Assembly (NCBI GenBank): GCA_021014325.1
Contig: CM037464.1
Location: forward strand, 5,239,127 to 5,303,126
Length of the DNA stretch: 64,000 nucleotides
Source of the DNA: Plazaster borealis
Lineage: Eukaryota > Echinodermata > Asteroidea > Forcipulatida > Labidiasteridae
Direction: 5' to 3'
The position numbers and the translations under genes were made by a program. The notes under the pieces were generated by a model. The model was not told the DNA's origin, made no database searches, and saw only the letters and a list, made by a program, of their open reading frames with translations. Shown here piece by piece: positions 63,884 through 64,000 of this stretch; the first letter of the stretch is position 1; every line of letters begins with the position of its first letter.

Positions 63884-64000
63884 TCTCTTACTCAGCCAGC
63901 CTATTGATAGTAATTAAATCAATAAATTCTGTAAAATGTAGGCTGAAAGTACATGCAATTTTTGTATTACCCTTAACTTGAGCTAGCGTGATCATGAAAA
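63884..64000 (-). promoter_or_regulatory. Upstream of the TRIM-like start, to window edge
   Basis: AT-rich. On the minus strand CATTTTACAG at about 63937 could be an acceptor, leaving a short 5' UTR piece before the start. No promoter motif is clear. Confidence 0.3.

Noticed and set aside
1..64000. CRISPR array, phage, bacterial operon or toxin-antitoxin system
   Set aside because: The window is clearly animal: spliced genes, SINEs and LINEs. The tandem arrays have no unique spacers of constant length.

Overview
The window looks like a gene-poor, repeat-rich stretch of a marine invertebrate deuterostome genome. An echinoderm, perhaps a sea star, is my best guess. The grounds are spliced animal genes with GT/AG introns up to about 30 kb, very abundant TACATGTA-type palindromes, foldback elements ending in GGGCCCAATTTCAT, tRNA-headed SINEs, LINE 3' ends, and a TRIM/NHL-type gene. 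The species assignment is inference from style and was not searched.

Three protein-coding loci can be supported. (1) A dystrobrevin gene on the minus strand occupies most of the window. Five coding exons were found by eye at 58818-58782, 28544-28440, 24649-24569, 18570-18357 and 11003-10918. Every junction has GT/AG ends and matching codon phase. Together they encode about 174 residues, covering the N-terminus and the first half of the EF-hand-like region. The rest (ZZ finger, coiled coils) must lie beyond the left edge. Exons 2-5 are recognised by protein similarity; exon 1 is inferred from phase, a start codon and a donor. (2) A single-coding-exon sulfotransferase-like gene (2587-3501, plus strand) sits opposite to dystrobrevin and apparently inside one of its introns. 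(3) A TRIM-like gene with two B-boxes, a coiled coil and NHL repeats but no RING lies on the minus strand at the right end. It has two coding exons (63883-62896 and 62296-61683) giving 533 residues.

Most remaining sequence is repeats. There are at least six kinds of foldback or TIR elements, and fragments of LINEs, including three copies of one reverse-transcriptase C-terminus at 11.96-12.56, 19.19-19.51 and 31.97-32.35 kb. There are also tRNA-like SINEs, minisatellites, an interstitial telomeric tract at 391-441, and several nested insertions whose empty sites can be read from paralogous copies in the same window.

The most unusual observations are four. The last 17 codons and stop of the TRIM gene are tandemly amplified 13-fold into its 3' flank. 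A palindrome at 17185-17291 has 31-bp perfect arms, each carrying a CTCF-like motif. A compound foldback of about 850 bp lies at 37790-38650. A 188-bp tandem duplication at 41802-42177 looks identical by eye. I see no CRISPR array, operon, phage or bacterial-type system, and nothing that amounts to a new multi-gene system.
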